A stretch of 43,487 bases of DNA from Polaribacter sp. IC066 (GTDB lineage: Bacteria > Bacteroidota > Bacteroidia > Flavobacteriales > Flavobacteriaceae). The stretch's first letter is position 1, and each line of letters begins with the position of its first letter. Both the position numbers and the translations under genes were made by a program. The notes under the pieces were generated by a model. The model was not told where the DNA came from, did not search any database, and saw only the letters and a list, made by a program, of their open reading frames with translations. Below are positions 33,765 to 43,435 of the stretch, piece by piece. The stretch covers positions 1 through 43,487 of the forward strand of contig NZ_VORR01000036.1 of the NCBI RefSeq assembly GCF_007997085.1, in the 5' to 3' direction.

Positions 33765-36701
33765 ATGAATCAAAAATCAATAATTATAAAATTTTTAGTA
33801 CTTTTTTTTGGGCTCTTTGTTTTTCAAACAAATGTGGCGCAAGAGCGTAAAAAGCAACCAATACCTTTAGCTACATTATTAGAGCAAATTAGTGACAAAC
33901 ACAAAGTATTCTTTACTTATAATGCAAACCTACTTTCTAATAACTTTATACAAGAAGAGGGTTTTGCAAATTTATCTTTAGAAGAATCTATTTCTTTATT
34001 ACAAAAATTAACTTCTTTATTATTCGATGATTTAGGGAATAACTATTACGTAGTTTATACCAAAAAGCAATTAGATGATAAGAAAGCTACTTTAAAAGAG
34101 AAATTAAATTTAGCCGCTAATTTTATGGCAGATAGTGTTTACAGCAGAGCTAAAATTATGATTAAAGGAATCGTTTTGAGTTCTGATAACACACCTCTTA
34201 GCGGGGCAACCTTGCAGGAAGAAGGTTCTTTGGTTGGCATTACAACCAAGGCAGATGGTACTTTTGAATTTATAATAAACCAAAATCATTTGGTAACGGT
34301 TTGTTTTTTAGGTCATAATACTAAAACGTTAAAACTTACCCCAAATAAATTCCATACAATTACACTCGTAGCAGGTCAAGAGTTAGAGGAAGTAAAAATT
34401 GTAGGATCTCGAAATAAAAATAGAGTTGCGAACGATACGCCTGTGGCGATTGATTTTATAGATATAGAAAAAACAGCGTCAAAAAGTAGTCAAGTAGAAT
34501 TAAATCAATTTTTGCAATATGTTATTCCGTCTTTTAATGCTACAAAACAATCGGGCGCAGATGGTGCAGATCATATAGATCCGGCAACTTTAAGAGGTCT
34601 AGGACCCGATCAAACCTTGGTTTTAATCAACGGAAAAAGAAGACATCAAGCATCTTTAATTAATTTATACGGAACCAGAGGAAGAGGTAATTCTGGTACA
34701 GATTTAAATGCAATTCCTATTTCTGCTATTAAAAGAATAGAACTATTAAGAGATGGGGCCTCTGCACAATATGGTTCTGATGCTATTGCAGGGGTTATTA
34801 ATATAGTCTTAAAAGATGCTGATGATGAACTGACTGTGAGTTCTACTATGGGTTTTAATAATGCAAATAATGATAATATTTTTCCTAACAAAGTAGATGG
34901 TTTTACATATAAATTAGGCTTAAATTATGGTGCTAAAATAAACAAAGGAGGTTTTGTAAATTTTACTGCAGAGGCATTATCAACAGATAATACAATAAGA
35001 CCAGGAACAACTGCCAGAGAAAAATTTGGACAAGCAGGCGTAAAAAATGTGAGTGTATTTTTCAATGCTGAAATACCCATTTATAAGAACACAAAGCTGT
35101 ATGCTAATGGTGGTTTTAATCACAAAAACACCGAAGCTTATGCTTTTACTAGACCAGCTAATAGTGCAAGAAATGTTCTTGATTTTTATCCTACCGGCTT
35201 TAATCCATTAATTACGTCTACTATTTTAGATAATTCTTTTTCCTTTGGAATGCTTACTGAATTTAAAGAATGGAATATTGATATTAACAATACTTTAGGC
35301 AGAAATAATTTTCATTATTTTATTAAAAATACGGTAAATACAACGTTAGAAGAAAACTCACCTAAAGAGTTTGATGCAGGCGGACATCAATTAATACAAA
35401 ACACAACAAGTATTGATTTTTCTAAATATTTTTTAGAAAAATCTTATGGATTTAATGTTGCAGTAGGATTAGAATATAGATTAGATAAATATAAAATATT
35501 TTCTGGTGAAGAAGGTTCTTATAGTTCTTATGACGTAAATGGTGATGTAGTAAACGCACAAACTCCGGCTTCTGAATATCAAACTTATAACGGGGATCTT
35601 AGGCCTGGTGGTTCTCAAGGTTTTCCAGGGTATTCTCCACAAAACGAGGTAGATAGAAATAGATCTAATTTTGGAGTCTATTTGGATACGGAAGTAGATT
35701 TCTCTGAAAAATTTATGATTGGTGCAGCTTTGCGATTAGAATACTACACAGATTTCGGAAGCACTTTAAATTACAAACTTGCTTCTAGATATAAAATTAC
35801 CAAGAAAATTAATTTAAGAGGTTCTTTTAGTACAGGTTTTAGAGCTCCTTCTTTAGCACAGAATTATTACAATTTAACCTTTACAAATTTTATTGGAGAC
35901 ACACCAACAGAATCTATTTTGGTAGCAAACAACAGCCCTATTGCCAGAAGGTTTAATATTGATGAGCTAAAGGAAGAAAAAGCGATAAATTTTAGTTTGG
36001 GATTAACAGCAAAAGTAAGTCCTACTTTTAACGTAACTTTAGATGGGTATTATGTTGGAATTAAAGACAGAATTATTTTGAGTGGTAACTTTGATGCTTC
36101 AATTTTAGGACTTGGAGTGGATAACGTTCAATTTTTTGCAAACGGCGTAGATACAGAAACTAAAGGCATAGACTTGGTTTTAAACTGGAGAAAGAAAATG
36201 GGGAATAGTGAATTATCTTTCGATTTATCTGGAAATATAAATCACATGATCATTACAGATATTAATAATAAGCTGTTAGATAAAGAAACTTTTTTTGGAG
36301 AGAGAGAACAACAGTTTTTACTAGCTTCTGCACCCAATAGTAAATTTAACCTCGGGGTTAATTATCAATATAAAAGATTTAAAACCTCTTTAAATTTTAC
36401 TAGATTTAGTGAGATTAAGTTAATCGATTGGCAAGTCACTAAAAATCTATCGAATTTCAATAATTCAGCATCAGAAAGGTTAGCGGCTGCTACAGATATT
36501 TATCAACCAAGAATAACAACAGACTTACATTTTAGTTTTAAAATAAATAGAATTATAGATCTACAGTTCGGAGCTCATAATTTATTGAACATTTATCCAA
36601 CAAAGCAAAATGAATATACCGATAGTGGTGGCTTATGGGATGCCACACAAATGGGGATAAATGGCTCATTTTACTACACGAAATTAACTGTAAAGCTTTA
36701 A
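33765..36701 (+). CDS. TonB-dependent receptor with STN signalling domain
   Basis: A 978-residue outer-membrane receptor. In order: signal peptide (about 1-25), STN domain (about 30-100, IPLATLLEQISDKHKVFFTY), carboxypeptidase-D-like regulatory domain (about 130-215, IKGIVLSSDNTPLSGATL), plug (about 225-350, with TLVLINGKRRHQ and LRDGASAQYGSDAIAGVINI), then a large beta-barrel ending TKLTVKL. The STN domain fits the FecI/FecR genes just upstream: ligand binding would be signalled through FecR to the sigma factor. No SusD-like lipoprotein gene accompanies it, so it is not a standard glycan utilisation pair. The ligand is unknown. Confidence 0.95.
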   Translation: MNQKSIIIKFLVLFFGLFVFQTNVAQERKKQPIPLATLLEQISDKHKVFFTYNANLLSNNFIQEEGFANLSLEESISLLQKLTSLLFDDLGNNYYVVYTKKQLDDKKATLKEKLNLAANFMADSVYSRAKIMIKGIVLSSDNTPLSGATLQEEGSLVGITTKADGTFEFIINQNHLVTVCFLGHNTKTLKLTPNKFHTITLVAGQELEEVKIVGSRNKNRVANDTPVAIDFIDIEKTASKSSQVELNQFLQYVIPSFNATKQSGADGADHIDPATLRGLGPDQTLVLINGKRRHQASLINLYGTRGRGNSGTDLNAIPISAIKRIELLRDGASAQYGSDAIAGVINIVLKDADDELTVSSTMGFNNANNDNIFPNKVDGFTYKLGLNYGAKINKGGFVNFTAEALSTDNTIRPGTTAREKFGQAGVKNVSVFFNAEIPIYKNTKLYANGGFNHKNTEAYAFTRPANSARNVLDFYPTGFNPLITSTILDNSFSFGMLTEFKEWNIDINNTLGRNNFHYFIKNTVNTTLEENSPKEFDAGGHQLIQNTTSIDFSKYFLEKSYGFNVAVGLEYRLDKYKIFSGEEGSYSSYDVNGDVVNAQTPASEYQTYNGDLRPGGSQGFPGYSPQNEVDRNRSNFGVYLDTEVDFSEKFMIGAALRLEYYTDFGSTLNYKLASRYKITKKINLRGSFSTGFRAPSLAQNYYNLTFTNFIGDTPTESILVANNSPIARRFNIDELKEEKAINFSLGLTAKVSPTFNVTLDGYYVGIKDRIILSGNFDASILGLGVDNVQFFANGVDTETKGIDLVLNWRKKMGNSELSFDLSGNINHMIITDINNKLLDKETFFGEREQQFLLASAPNSKFNLGVNYQYKRFKTSLNFTRFSEIKLIDWQVTKNLSNFNNSASERLAAATDIYQPRITTDLHFSFKINRIIDLQFGAHNLLNIYPTKQNEYTDSGGLWDATQMGINGSFYYTKLTVKL

Positions 36702-36849
36702 GTGTAAAGAATTGTTCAGAATTCTGCTTGTAAGTTTTCTTTTAAATTATTTTTTCTGCATAATTTAGGCTCAAACTACCTGTTTATCAGTAATATAAAA
36801 GCGTTAATGCTATTGTATTATTTTAATTTAAAAAAATAAGTGAAATTTT

Positions 36850-36893
36850 AAGGGTATATTTTTTCTTTTGATGTCTTATATAGTAAATGGGTG
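36850..36893 (+). promoter_or_regulatory. Conserved upstream block, copy 1
   Basis: Shares GTATATTTTTTCT, then exactly 17 less conserved bases, then TAAATGGGTG with copy 2 at 40223-40266. Equal spacing of two conserved parts suggests a promoter or regulator site; TATATTTT differs by one base from TAnnTTTG. It ends 194 bp before the receptor ATG. Confidence 0.5.
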
Positions 36894-36918
36894 CATGCCT
36901 TTTAATCGAAATAATTCT

Positions 36919-37048
36919 CCGACGTTCTAAGTCGGTGGTCAATAGAAAAGTTTGAAAACAAGTTGTTTTCATCAAACTAAAAATAAAGTTTCTTTCTTTT
37001 GATACCTCTGCAGCTCTGCTTCAAGGTGGTTTATTAAAGCAATGACCA
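36919..37048 (+). promoter_or_regulatory. Possible structured RNA leader
   Basis: Nested inverted repeats: CCGAC/GTCGG (36919-36935), a 12-bp stem AGTTTGAAAACA with its complement interrupted by a 3-nt bulge (36949-36978), and outer arms TGGTCA (36936-36941) and TGACCA (37043-37048). It matches no riboswitch class I know. It lies between the conserved upstream block and the ATG of the second receptor. Confidence 0.35.
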
Positions 37049-37087
37049 ACTACACATATTTATTATTAATTAAAATTTTATTTATTT

Positions 37088-39790
37088 ATGAGACAGAAAT
37101 ACTTATTAAAACTATGTACCGTGGCTTTTATTTTCATGTTACCGCTAGGACTTATGGCACAAACAATTAAAGGAAAAATTACAGATTCAGAAGGTAGAGT
37201 GCTACCTTACATGAATATTGTAGAAGAAGGAAACACTTCTAATGGAATGGTTTCTGATGATAATGGAGAATTTTCTATTACCGTTAAAAGTTTACCAACT
37301 ACAATTGTGGTTTCTTCGATGGGTTTTGCAACAAAATCTGTAAAAGTTACGAATAGTGATTATTTAACAATTGTGGTTATGGAAGACAATGCGTTAGATG
37401 AAATTGTTTTAGTTGGTAGTAGAGGGAAACCAAGAACTGCTTTCGATTCTCCAGTACCAATAGACAATATTAAAATATCTGAATTAACACAAACTGGTCA
37501 AGGAGTTTTAGATCAGCAACTGATGTTTAAAGTACCTTCGTATAATTCCACACAGCAACCTGTGTCTGATGCTGGTGCTCACTTTAGCCCTGCAGATCTT
37601 AGAGGTTTGTTTCCAAGTAGAACACTTGTTTTAGTAAATGGAAAAAGAAAGAATGCGAGTGCATTGGTATATAGTTACGTAACTCCTGGGCGTGGGGAAG
37701 TTGGTGTAGATATGAAATCTGTTCCTTCCGCAGCGTTAGAACGCGTTGAGATATTAAGAGATGGGGCTGCTGCGCAATATGGTTCAGATGCTGTTGCTGG
37801 TGTTATTAATTTAGTGCTGAAAAAATCAATGGATCCATTTGTAAATACAAGTTATAGTGTAACGAGTGAAGGCGATGGAGAGCAATATCAACTAGAAACA
37901 GGTTTTGGTGTTGATATCGCAGATAAAGGGTATGCGAATTTTACGTTTAATTATTTTGATGCAAAACGTACCCAACGTGCCGGAACCGTTACAAGTGTAG
38001 AGGATGAAGCAGGATATTGGGGCGTTACAGACGCAACTGATTTTAATACAGCAGATTTAACTGCGTTTTTAGATAAGAACCCAAGTGCAGGTTTTCAAGT
38101 TGGTACGCCAGATATGACCATTACAAATTTTTCATATAATATGGGGTACACATTAGACGAAGAGACAGAGACTGAAGTATATTCTTTTGGTATGTTGACC
38201 AATAGAAGTGGTTCTGCTCCTCAATTTGCTAGAGTTCCTTATTGGGTGAGTGGTTTTGATCAAATATATCCTGAACAAGATTTTTTTTTAGCAGAAATGT
38301 CTCCTCAAATTATAGATAATACCTTGGCAATTGGTATAAAAACAGTTTATAATGATTGGAACTTTGATTTGAGTTCGTCTACAGGTAAAAATAGAATTGA
38401 TTATTATATTACCAATTCTTTTAACCAATCCTATGGTGCAAGTAGTCCATCAGATTTTTATAATGGCGCACATCAGTTTAGCCATATTGTTAACAATTTA
38501 GATGTGTTTAGAACGTTTGAAGGTGAAGATGATAAAGCTATTTCTATCGCTTTTGGCGCAGAGCACAGAACAGAACGTTTTGTAACTGAAGAAGGAGAAT
38601 TAGCTTCTTATAATGATGCCACACCAAATATAGCAGATAGAGCAGGTTCAGAATCTTTTGGTGGTTTTAAACCAGAAAATGCATCTGATGATTACAGAAG
38701 TAATATAGGAATCTATACAGATATAAGCGCAGATCTTTCAAAGTCTTGGCTAGTTGGTGGGGCATTGCGTTTTGAAGATTATTCAGATTTTGGGTCTAAC
38801 GTAAGTTGGAAATTAAATTCAAGATGGAAAACAAAGAACGATAAATTAGCAATAAGAGGATCTGTGAGTAGTGGTTTTAGAGCGCCCTCATTGCACCAAA
38901 TGTTTTATACAGCAATAACGACTACTTTAACTGAAAACGGAATTCAACAAAACGGAATTTTAAATAATTCTGATCCGGCACTTAGAGCATTGGGTATTCC
39001 TGAATTAAGCCCTGAAACCTCTAATAGTATTGGTGCAGGTATCTCTTATCGTATTACTAGAAAACTTGGTTTTACTGTAGATGTTTACCAGATAGATGTG
39101 AATGATAGAATTGCACTTTCTGGACAAGTAACTCCTACAGGAGATGCTTCAAGCCCTATAGATCAAACCTTAGATGCAGTTAATGTTGGCGCAGCAGGGT
39201 TTTTCTTAAATGCGATTGATACCAGAACAAAAGGTATTGACCTTGTATTTAGTTATGATAATATTAAAGTAGGTCCTGGTATATTAAGTGGTAGTGTTGC
39301 TGCTAATTTTAATAGAACCGATGTAACAGGCTTTAATTTCCCTAAATTTATAGAAGATAATAACTTACAAGATGCAATCTTTTCTAGAGAAGATATTTCT
39401 AGAGTAGAGTCTTGGAGGCCAAGACAAAAAATTATTGCTTCTGCAAATTATAGAATTAATAAACTTACAGCAGGCTTATCTTTTATGAATTATGGAGAGG
39501 TAACATATAGACATGCTTCTGACGCTTCTAACGATGCAACTTTTGGAGGTAAAACCTTAACCGATATAAACGTTAGTTATGAACTAACAGATAAAATAAA
39601 TATTTCAGCAGGGGTTAATAATTTGTTTAATGTGTATCCAGATACTTTTGCGGATGCATATAGTAGCAACGGTGGTGTGCCAAACGATAGAAATTTAGAT
39701 TTTGTAGGTAGATTTAAATACCCTTGGCAAACAACTCAATTTGGTATTGATGGAACACGAGTATTTACAAAATTAGCATTTACGTTCTAA
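37088..39790 (+). CDS. TonB-dependent receptor (tandem paralogue 1)
   Basis: A 900-residue outer-membrane receptor: signal peptide (about 1-24, ending GLMAQ), carboxypeptidase-D-like domain (about 26-105, IKGKITDSEGRVLPYMNIVE), plug (about 115-245, with TLVLVNGKRKNASAL and LRDGAAAQYGSDAVAGVINL) and a beta-barrel ending FTKLAFTF. No STN domain, so no direct signalling to FecR. The first ~110 residues and the signal peptide are very similar to those of the next gene, showing tandem duplication. The two also share an upstream block and a terminator. No SusD partner. Ligand unknown. The start ATG 37088 is supported by the conserved N-terminus. Confidence 0.95.
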   Translation: MRQKYLLKLCTVAFIFMLPLGLMAQTIKGKITDSEGRVLPYMNIVEEGNTSNGMVSDDNGEFSITVKSLPTTIVVSSMGFATKSVKVTNSDYLTIVVMEDNALDEIVLVGSRGKPRTAFDSPVPIDNIKISELTQTGQGVLDQQLMFKVPSYNSTQQPVSDAGAHFSPADLRGLFPSRTLVLVNGKRKNASALVYSYVTPGRGEVGVDMKSVPSAALERVEILRDGAAAQYGSDAVAGVINLVLKKSMDPFVNTSYSVTSEGDGEQYQLETGFGVDIADKGYANFTFNYFDAKRTQRAGTVTSVEDEAGYWGVTDATDFNTADLTAFLDKNPSAGFQVGTPDMTITNFSYNMGYTLDEETETEVYSFGMLTNRSGSAPQFARVPYWVSGFDQIYPEQDFFLAEMSPQIIDNTLAIGIKTVYNDWNFDLSSSTGKNRIDYYITNSFNQSYGASSPSDFYNGAHQFSHIVNNLDVFRTFEGEDDKAISIAFGAEHRTERFVTEEGELASYNDATPNIADRAGSESFGGFKPENASDDYRSNIGIYTDISADLSKSWLVGGALRFEDYSDFGSNVSWKLNSRWKTKNDKLAIRGSVSSGFRAPSLHQMFYTAITTTLTENGIQQNGILNNSDPALRALGIPELSPETSNSIGAGISYRITRKLGFTVDVYQIDVNDRIALSGQVTPTGDASSPIDQTLDAVNVGAAGFFLNAIDTRTKGIDLVFSYDNIKVGPGILSGSVAANFNRTDVTGFNFPKFIEDNNLQDAIFSREDISRVESWRPRQKIIASANYRINKLTAGLSFMNYGEVTYRHASDASNDATFGGKTLTDINVSYELTDKINISAGVNNLFNVYPDTFADAYSSNGGVPNDRNLDFVGRFKYPWQTTQFGIDGTRVFTKLAFTF

Positions 39791-39853
39791 AAATTAACTT
39801 AAAATATTTCCTACTTTTAGACTCACATGTATAATTGTTTTAGTTGGATAGAT

Positions 39854-39883
39854 AAAAATGCTACTCGAAAGAGTAGCATTTTT
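39854..39883 (+). terminator. Terminator of tandem receptor 1
   Basis: AAAAATGCTACTC-GAAA-GAGTAGCATTTTT: a perfect 13-bp stem with a GAAA loop and T-rich tail. The same core stem and loop follow the next receptor. Confidence 0.9.
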
Positions 39884-40222
39884 TTATGTTTATTTTTTTT
39901 GAAGTTAAAAAATCAGAAGAAAGTGTTATCTATTATTTTGTTATAGAAAGTAGTATCTATTTATATGATTGAGTACAAAATTTAAAGGCGTCAGAAAGGT
40001 TTTATCAAGTAAGTTAAGTGGTTTAATGTAATTATAGTCCGTGTTTTATAAATTTAAATAAAATTGATAAGAGCGCAAAAGACGATGTTTTAAAAGGTTG
40101 TTTTTTTCTTTTTATGAATGGTTTCAGATACTATCCTAAAAAATTTATATCGCAATGTAAGTGCTTGATTATTGTCGACTTGATACCATTTTGTTATTTT
40201 TATTAAAAAAAAATGAATTTGA

Positions 40223-40266
40223 AAGAGTATATTTTTTCTATAGTTGGCTTTTAAAATAAATGGGTG
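40223..40266 (+). promoter_or_regulatory. Conserved upstream block, copy 2
   Basis: Same arrangement as copy 1 at 36850-36893 (GTATATTTTTTCT, 17 bases, TAAATGGGTG), ending 51 bp before the receptor ATG. Confidence 0.5.
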
Positions 40267-40317
40267 AAAACTTTTACATGAAAGAATAACCAATAAAACA
40301 AATTTAATAACTTATTT

Positions 40318-43197
40318 ATGAAACAAAAGTATTTTTTAAAATTATGTACCGTTGCTTTTATGTTTATGCTACCTCTTGGGTTTATGGCACAGACTGTAAA
40401 AGGTAAAGTTACAGATTCATCTGGTGAAGGATTGCCTTATATGAATATTGTTGAAAAAGGAAACATTTCTAACGGAATTGTTTCTGATGATAATGGAGAG
40501 TTTTCTATTACACTTAAAAGTTTACCAGCATCAATTGTTATTTCTTCTATGGGTTTTGAAACCAAAACGATAAAAGTGAAAAATAATTCATACTTAACAA
40601 TCGTTATTAATGAAGATAATGCGTTATCTGAAATCGTTGTTACAGGTTCTAGAACGCCACAAAGAAGTAATACCAAAAGTCCATTACCAATAGATATTGT
40701 ATCTGCTAAAGATTTAGTAGCTACAGGACAAACTACTTTTGATAAAGCGTTACAATACAAGATTCCATCATTTAGTACAGTACAAACACCTGTAAATGAT
40801 GCAACTTCTTTATTAGATCCGTATGAAATTAGAAACATGGGGCCAAGTAGAACTTTAATTTTAATTAATGGAAAACGTAAGAATTTATCTGCTTTATTAT
40901 ACACACAAACTTCTCCTGGTAGAGGTGAAACGGGTTCTGATATTTCAGGAATTCCAATTGATGCTATTAAAGATATCCAAGTGTTAAGAGACGGTGCATC
41001 TGCACAATATGGTTCTGATGCAATTGCAGGTGTAATCAATATTATTTTAAAAGATGCTACTGATGGAGGTTCTGCAACACTAAGATCAGGAATCACTTCA
41101 GCAGGTGATGGAGAAATGTATGGTGTTTCTGTAAATAATGGGGCTACTATTGGAGATGATAAGGGTTTTATCAATTATACATTAGATTTTTCTAAAACAA
41201 AAGTATCTAACAGACCAGGAACCGTAAGTGCTGCCGGTGAGTTTGCTGATTTCTTTGATGGTGATGCGGCTGTGCCTATAACTCTTGGTGGTGTGCAAGA
41301 ATTTTTAAGTAGAAACCCAGACGCCAATAATATCAACGGTGCACCAGAAACGGCTGCCGCTAAATTTTTAGTAAACGGTGAATATAAATTGAACGAACAA
41401 TCTAATTTATACTTCAATGCAGCTTTAATTAATAAAAAAGTAAATTCTTTCGCTAATTACAGAACGCCATATTGGAGAACGGTTGATGATTTTCCTTATT
41501 TAGCTGATTTTTTCCCTGGCGATCACCCAACAAATGACGGTGGTTATGACGGGTATGTACCAACGTTTGAAGGAGATTTAAATGACTACAACGCAACCGT
41601 AGGAGTAAAATCTGTAATTAACGATTGGAATATAGATGCTAGTTTTACTACGGGTGGAAATTCTCAAACTTATAAAGTAAATCAATCTCATAATAGAAAC
41701 GAAGTTTTTGGTGTTAGCTATAACTCAGATACAGCTTTATTTGAAGCAACTCCGCTTTACGGTGCAAATTCTAAACAATCTTTTGATCCAGGTGGAACAG
41801 GTTTTTATCACAATGTTGGGAACTTAGATGTTTCTAAAATTCTTACAGACAACTTAAGTGTTGCTTTTGGTTCTGAAATTAGATTTGAAAGATTTGAAGT
41901 GATTGAAGGTGAATTAGGTTCTTATGATGGTGGTGGTGCAGATTCATTTGCAGGAAACAGCCCAGAAAACGCAGGTTCTTTTACACGTTATAATTTTGGT
42001 GGGTATGCCTCTTTAAACTGGAATCCAATTGAAAACTTAACGTTAGACGGTACAATACGTTCTGAAAACTATTCAGATTTCGGAAATGCATTTGTATGGA
42101 AAGCAAGTGGAGCCTATACGATTGCTGACAAATACACACTAAGAGGTTCTGCTTCTACAGGTTTTAGAGCACCAACATTACACCAAATTTACACACAAAA
42201 AGCACAATATAGTTTTGTTCCAGGACAAGGGATTCAAGTAGGTGGTTTGGTAAATAATGTGTCTTCTCAAGCAGGTTTATTAGGAATTGAAAAATTAAAA
42301 CAAGAAACGTCTACCAACTTAACATTAGGTTTTGGAGGTAAGGTAAATAGAAATTTAAGTTTTACGGTAGATTATTACAGTATTAATGTAGCAGATAGAA
42401 TTGTTTTAGGTACTGAAATTACAGGAACAGCTTTTGATGCTAATGATGTAAACATTGGAACGACTCCTTTAGATGATATTTTAAGAGATAACAATTTATC
42501 TGATCTTAGTTTTTTTTCTAATGCTATAGATACTAAAACTTCTGGTATCGATTTAGTTATTGGTTATAATAAGATTGAAGCAGGAGAAGGAACTTTAGGT
42601 TTTAACTTATCTGGAAACTTCGTAATCGAAAATGCTAGAGATGGCGCGGTTAAAAATCCAGCTATTGTTGAAGCAGCAGGACAATCTGTAGTGAATGAAA
42701 CTCAAGAAGCTTTATTCTTTACTTCGAGACCAGAAATGAAGTTAATTTTTGGAGCTACTTATGATATTGGGAAGTTTGGATTCAATCTTAATAATACCTA
42801 TTTTGGTAAAACTAAGTTTGCACAACAAGGTTTACAGGATTTAGAAAAACTTTTTGTTGACCAATCCCAAGTACCTTCAGGAGCATTAGAAGACGGAGGA
42901 TCTGATTTAAGAACAGAATTTACTCCAAAAGTTGTTACAGACTTAGGGATTAACTATAACGCTACTGAAAAGTTGACATTTTCTTTAAATATAAACAATT
43001 TATTTAACGTGTTACCAGAATGGAGTTTTACAAATGCAACTGCAACAGGTCAAGCTATTCTTGATGGCGCTGCCGTTACAAATTCTCCATCTAACTTAAT
43101 TACATTTAACCAACGTTATTCTCAAATGACCTATGATGGTTATCACTTTAGCCAATTAGGAACGATGTTTAATTTATCTTTAAACTACCAGTTTTAA
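40318..43197 (+). CDS. TonB-dependent receptor (tandem paralogue 2)
   Basis: A 959-residue paralogue of the preceding receptor: signal peptide (about 1-24, ending GFMAQ), carboxypeptidase-D-like domain (VKGKVTDSSGEGLPYMNIVE), plug (with TLILINGKRKNLSALL and LRDGASAQYGSDAIAGVINI) and beta-barrel ending FNLSLNYQF with the usual terminal Phe. The first ~110 residues match the preceding gene closely; plug and barrel have diverged, so the ligand may differ. No STN domain and no SusD partner. A hairpin terminator follows 26 bp after the stop. It probably takes up a nutrient or metal complex across the outer membrane with TonB energy. Confidence 0.95.
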   Translation: MKQKYFLKLCTVAFMFMLPLGFMAQTVKGKVTDSSGEGLPYMNIVEKGNISNGIVSDDNGEFSITLKSLPASIVISSMGFETKTIKVKNNSYLTIVINEDNALSEIVVTGSRTPQRSNTKSPLPIDIVSAKDLVATGQTTFDKALQYKIPSFSTVQTPVNDATSLLDPYEIRNMGPSRTLILINGKRKNLSALLYTQTSPGRGETGSDISGIPIDAIKDIQVLRDGASAQYGSDAIAGVINIILKDATDGGSATLRSGITSAGDGEMYGVSVNNGATIGDDKGFINYTLDFSKTKVSNRPGTVSAAGEFADFFDGDAAVPITLGGVQEFLSRNPDANNINGAPETAAAKFLVNGEYKLNEQSNLYFNAALINKKVNSFANYRTPYWRTVDDFPYLADFFPGDHPTNDGGYDGYVPTFEGDLNDYNATVGVKSVINDWNIDASFTTGGNSQTYKVNQSHNRNEVFGVSYNSDTALFEATPLYGANSKQSFDPGGTGFYHNVGNLDVSKILTDNLSVAFGSEIRFERFEVIEGELGSYDGGGADSFAGNSPENAGSFTRYNFGGYASLNWNPIENLTLDGTIRSENYSDFGNAFVWKASGAYTIADKYTLRGSASTGFRAPTLHQIYTQKAQYSFVPGQGIQVGGLVNNVSSQAGLLGIEKLKQETSTNLTLGFGGKVNRNLSFTVDYYSINVADRIVLGTEITGTAFDANDVNIGTTPLDDILRDNNLSDLSFFSNAIDTKTSGIDLVIGYNKIEAGEGTLGFNLSGNFVIENARDGAVKNPAIVEAAGQSVVNETQEALFFTSRPEMKLIFGATYDIGKFGFNLNNTYFGKTKFAQQGLQDLEKLFVDQSQVPSGALEDGGSDLRTEFTPKVVTDLGINYNATEKLTFSLNINNLFNVLPEWSFTNATATGQAILDGAAVTNSPSNLITFNQRYSQMTYDGYHFSQLGTMFNLSLNYQF

Positions 43198-43223
43198 AAA
43201 GCTAATTATTTGAATTATTAAAG

Positions 43224-43250
43224 TGCTACTTGAAAGAGTAGCATTTTTTT
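43224..43250 (+). terminator. Terminator of tandem receptor 2
   Basis: TGCTACTT-GAAA-GAGTAGCA, an 8-bp stem (one T-G pair) followed by seven T. The loop and stem core match the terminator at 39854-39883. Confidence 0.88.
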
Positions 43251-43397
43251 ACTTTTTAAAATATTGCTTAATAACGCAGATTTTACACCCTTAATTTTAT
43301 GTTAATTAACATAAAACCTTAACTCCGCAGGTCTCAATTCAAAAGAAACGGAAAGTCCTTTAAAAATAGTAGTTACAAGACTTTTCCATCTCAATAA

Positions 43398-43435
43398 TTT
43401 TCACCAACTTGGGTGAAAACCCTGACAGGTGAAAA
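43398..43435 (+). promoter_or_regulatory. Alternative hairpins near the right edge
   Basis: TTTTCACC (43398-43405) can pair with GGTGAAAA at 43412-43419 or with a second GGTGAAAA at 43428-43435; CCTG-A-CAGG lies between them. This looks like a switchable leader or operator for a gene beyond the window. The rest of 43251-43487 shows no gene. Confidence 0.4.

Larger units (their letters stand above)
36702..37087. other. Intergenic leader of the second TonB receptor
   Basis: 386 bp without a gene. It contains a 44-bp block (36850-36893) shared with the region upstream of the third receptor, and a structured ~130-bp stretch (36919-37048) with nested inverted repeats that the third receptor lacks. 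No clear terminator follows the first receptor gene. Confidence 0.6.
39791..40317. other. Intergenic between tandem receptors
   Basis: 527 bp without a gene: the terminator of the upstream receptor at 39854-39883, then AT-rich sequence with nothing recognisable until the conserved block at 40223-40266 just ahead of the next receptor. Confidence 0.65.

Noticed and set aside
40437..41174. 245-residue minus-strand open frame opposite the third TonB receptor
   Set aside because: It mirrors a well-supported receptor plug region; the length comes from codon bias, and it has no start context or known domain.
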